DNA of 64,000 bases from NCBI RefSeq assembly GCF_041102575.1, contig NZ_JBGCUE010000003.1, forward strand, positions 186,001 to 250,000, given 5' to 3'. The position numbers and the translations under genes are program-made. Position 1 is the first letter of the stretch. Each line of letters opens with the position of its first letter. Source of the DNA: Tenuifilum sp. 4138str (GTDB taxonomy: Bacteria; Bacteroidota; Bacteroidia; Bacteroidales; Tenuifilaceae). Of the stretch, positions 63,091-64,000 are shown one piece after another. Below the pieces are notes generated by a model. The model saw nothing but the letters and a program-made list of their open reading frames with translations, was not told where the DNA came from and did no database searches.

Positions 63091-63654
63091 TTGAAGTATT
63101 TAATTACCGGGTTAGGGAATATTGGAAGTGAGTATTCCAACACCCGACATAATGTAGGATTTATGGTGTTGGACGCTCTTGCTAAGGCGTCCAACATTAC
63201 TTTTGCCGATGCCCGCTACGGCTTTGTTGCTCAGCACAAGCATAAAGGGCGGACATTTGTACTCCTTAAACCCTCAACCTACATGAACCTTAGCGGTAAA
63301 GCGGTAAACTACTGGTTGCAAAAGGAAAATATCCCATTGGAAAACCTCTTGGTGGTAGTTGACGATATTGCCTTACCCCTTGGCACAATTAGGTTAAGGC
63401 CTAAAGGTAGCGACGGTGGCCATAACGGGTTGAAGAATATAAACGAAGTGCTGGGCACACAGGATTATGCCCGTCTTCGTTTTGGAATTGGTAATGGATT
63501 TAGTCGTGGCCGCCAGGTCGATTACGTTTTGGGTGAGTGGATCGATGAGGAGCTGAAGGTTCTGCCCGAACGGCTAACGTTGGCCGGCGAGGCTGTGCTT
63601 GCCTTTGGCACAATTGGTATTGAACGCTCCATGAACCTTTACAATAGCCGATAG
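63091..63654 (+). CDS. pth: Peptidyl-tRNA hydrolase
   Basis: Pth cleaves peptidyl-tRNA released from stalled ribosomes. The 187-residue protein starts [26 protein letters not shown], with catalytic H in NTRHN and D in [18 protein letters not shown] and RFGIGNG are intact. The start codon is a TTG at 63091; no in-frame ATG lies nearby, and the N-terminus matches the family from this codon. It follows rplY by 11 bases. Confidence 0.96.
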   Translation: MKYLITGLGNIGSEYSNTRHNVGFMVLDALAKASNITFADARYGFVAQHKHKGRTFVLLKPSTYMNLSGKAVNYWLQKENIPLENLLVVVDDIALPLGTIRLRPKGSDGGHNGLKNINEVLGTQDYARLRFGIGNGFSRGRQVDYVLGEWIDEELKVLPERLTLAGEAVLAFGTIGIERSMNLYNSR

Positions 63655-63655
63655 A

Positions 63656-64000
63656 ATGCCGACCATGAGGGTTGATAAGTGGTTGTGGTTTGTGAGGGTG
63701 TTTAAAACAAGAACCCTTGCTACCGAGTATTGCCGCAAAGGTCGCGTAACCCGTAATGGGATTGAGCTAAAACCCTCGCAGGATATTAATGTAGGGGATA
63801 CACTAAAGGTTCGAAAACCCCCGGTAACCTATACATTCAGGGTGAAGGACCTACCCAAAAACAGACTTGGCGCTAAGCTGGTTGAATCGTATATGGAAAA
63901 CTTAACTCCTCCCGAGGAACTACAGAAACTTGACCCATCGTTCATGGCATTCAACATACACCGCGAACGCGGAACGGGCCGCCCCACCAAAAAGGAACGT
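63656..64000 (+). CDS. S4-domain RNA-binding protein (Hsp15-like), cut by window end
   Basis: An open frame of 115 codons starts at the ATG at 63656, one base after the pth stop codon, and runs past the end of the window. It begins MPTMRVDKWLWFVR, the start of ribosome-associated heat shock protein Hsp15-like S4 proteins, followed by VFKTRTLATEYCRKGRV and a domain ending in a basic tail (RGTGRPTKKER). Hsp15-type proteins rescue 50S subunits with stuck nascent chains. The usual C-terminus lies only a few residues further. A second ATG at 63665 is possible. Confidence 0.88.
   Translation, partial: MPTMRVDKWLWFVRVFKTRTLATEYCRKGRVTRNGIELKPSQDINVGDTLKVRKPPVTYTFRVKDLPKNRLGAKLVESYMENLTPPEELQKLDPSFMAFNIHRERGTGRPTKKER

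Overview
The window looks like a chromosomal segment of a Bacteroidota bacterium, most likely of the Bacteroidales grade; I cannot name the genus. The reasons are upstream motifs of the TAnnTTTG type at several genes, paired in four cases with a TTG/TTTG-like element 20-21 bases further upstream, a housekeeping gene set usual for the phylum (PorT-like and PagL-like barrels, DUF4783 next to nadC, a three-subunit biotin carboxylase system, the prs-rplY-pth-S4 run), and many AQ-type signal peptide ends. No rRNA, tRNA, CRISPR array or complete insertion sequence with a DDE transposase was found.

Bases 1-6,900 are an AT-rich accessory stretch. It holds three minus-strand genes (an unknown protein that may be related to 3-methyladenine glycosylase, an agmatine deiminase-like protein, an ADP-ribosylglycohydrolase), a REP-associated tyrosine transposase bracketed by inverted pairs of hairpins, and a large membrane-anchored protein with a PIN-like nuclease core. 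A degenerate repeat of about 130 bp lies upstream of both the unknown gene and the PIN gene.

Bases 6,900-25,800 are mostly core functions: pseudouridine synthase, Era, Der, a frameshifted glycosyltransferase, RmuC, a secreted caspase-like protein with an LPP20-like partner, a POT-family transporter, an NtrY-like kinase, RlmH and ValS. Bases 25,800-27,900 are a gene-poor islet of hairpin-rich direct repeats flanking one small lipoprotein gene.

Bases 28,900-38,900 hold glutamine synthetase, a surface polysaccharide pair (WecB-like epimerase and a glycosyltransferase), a band-7 protein, and an operon for a biotin-dependent acyl-CoA carboxylase that ends in a carbonic anhydrase, which would supply its bicarbonate. 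Bases 39,800-52,970 contain DsbD, a tightly overlapping five-gene operon (Ntn hydrolase, zinc-free sirtuin, two barrels, a GIN-domain lipoprotein), a cation/proton antiporter, an RNA m5U methyltransferase, a 10-bp tandem repeat, and NAD and PLP cofactor genes (nadC, pdxH).

Bases 52,970-64,000 hold a six-PAS hybrid kinase, HAD and CYTH proteins, a complete arsenic resistance operon (arsR, an IscA-like protein, a rhodanese-like protein lacking its catalytic cysteine, arsC, acr3) with a perfect operator palindrome on its promoter, and then engB, prs, rplY, pth and a truncated S4-domain gene. The rplY leader can form two stems that interlock as a pseudoknot. The items I find most worth following up are the PIN membrane protein, the RAYT element, the rplY leader, the altered rhodanese in the ars operon, and the sirtuin operon.
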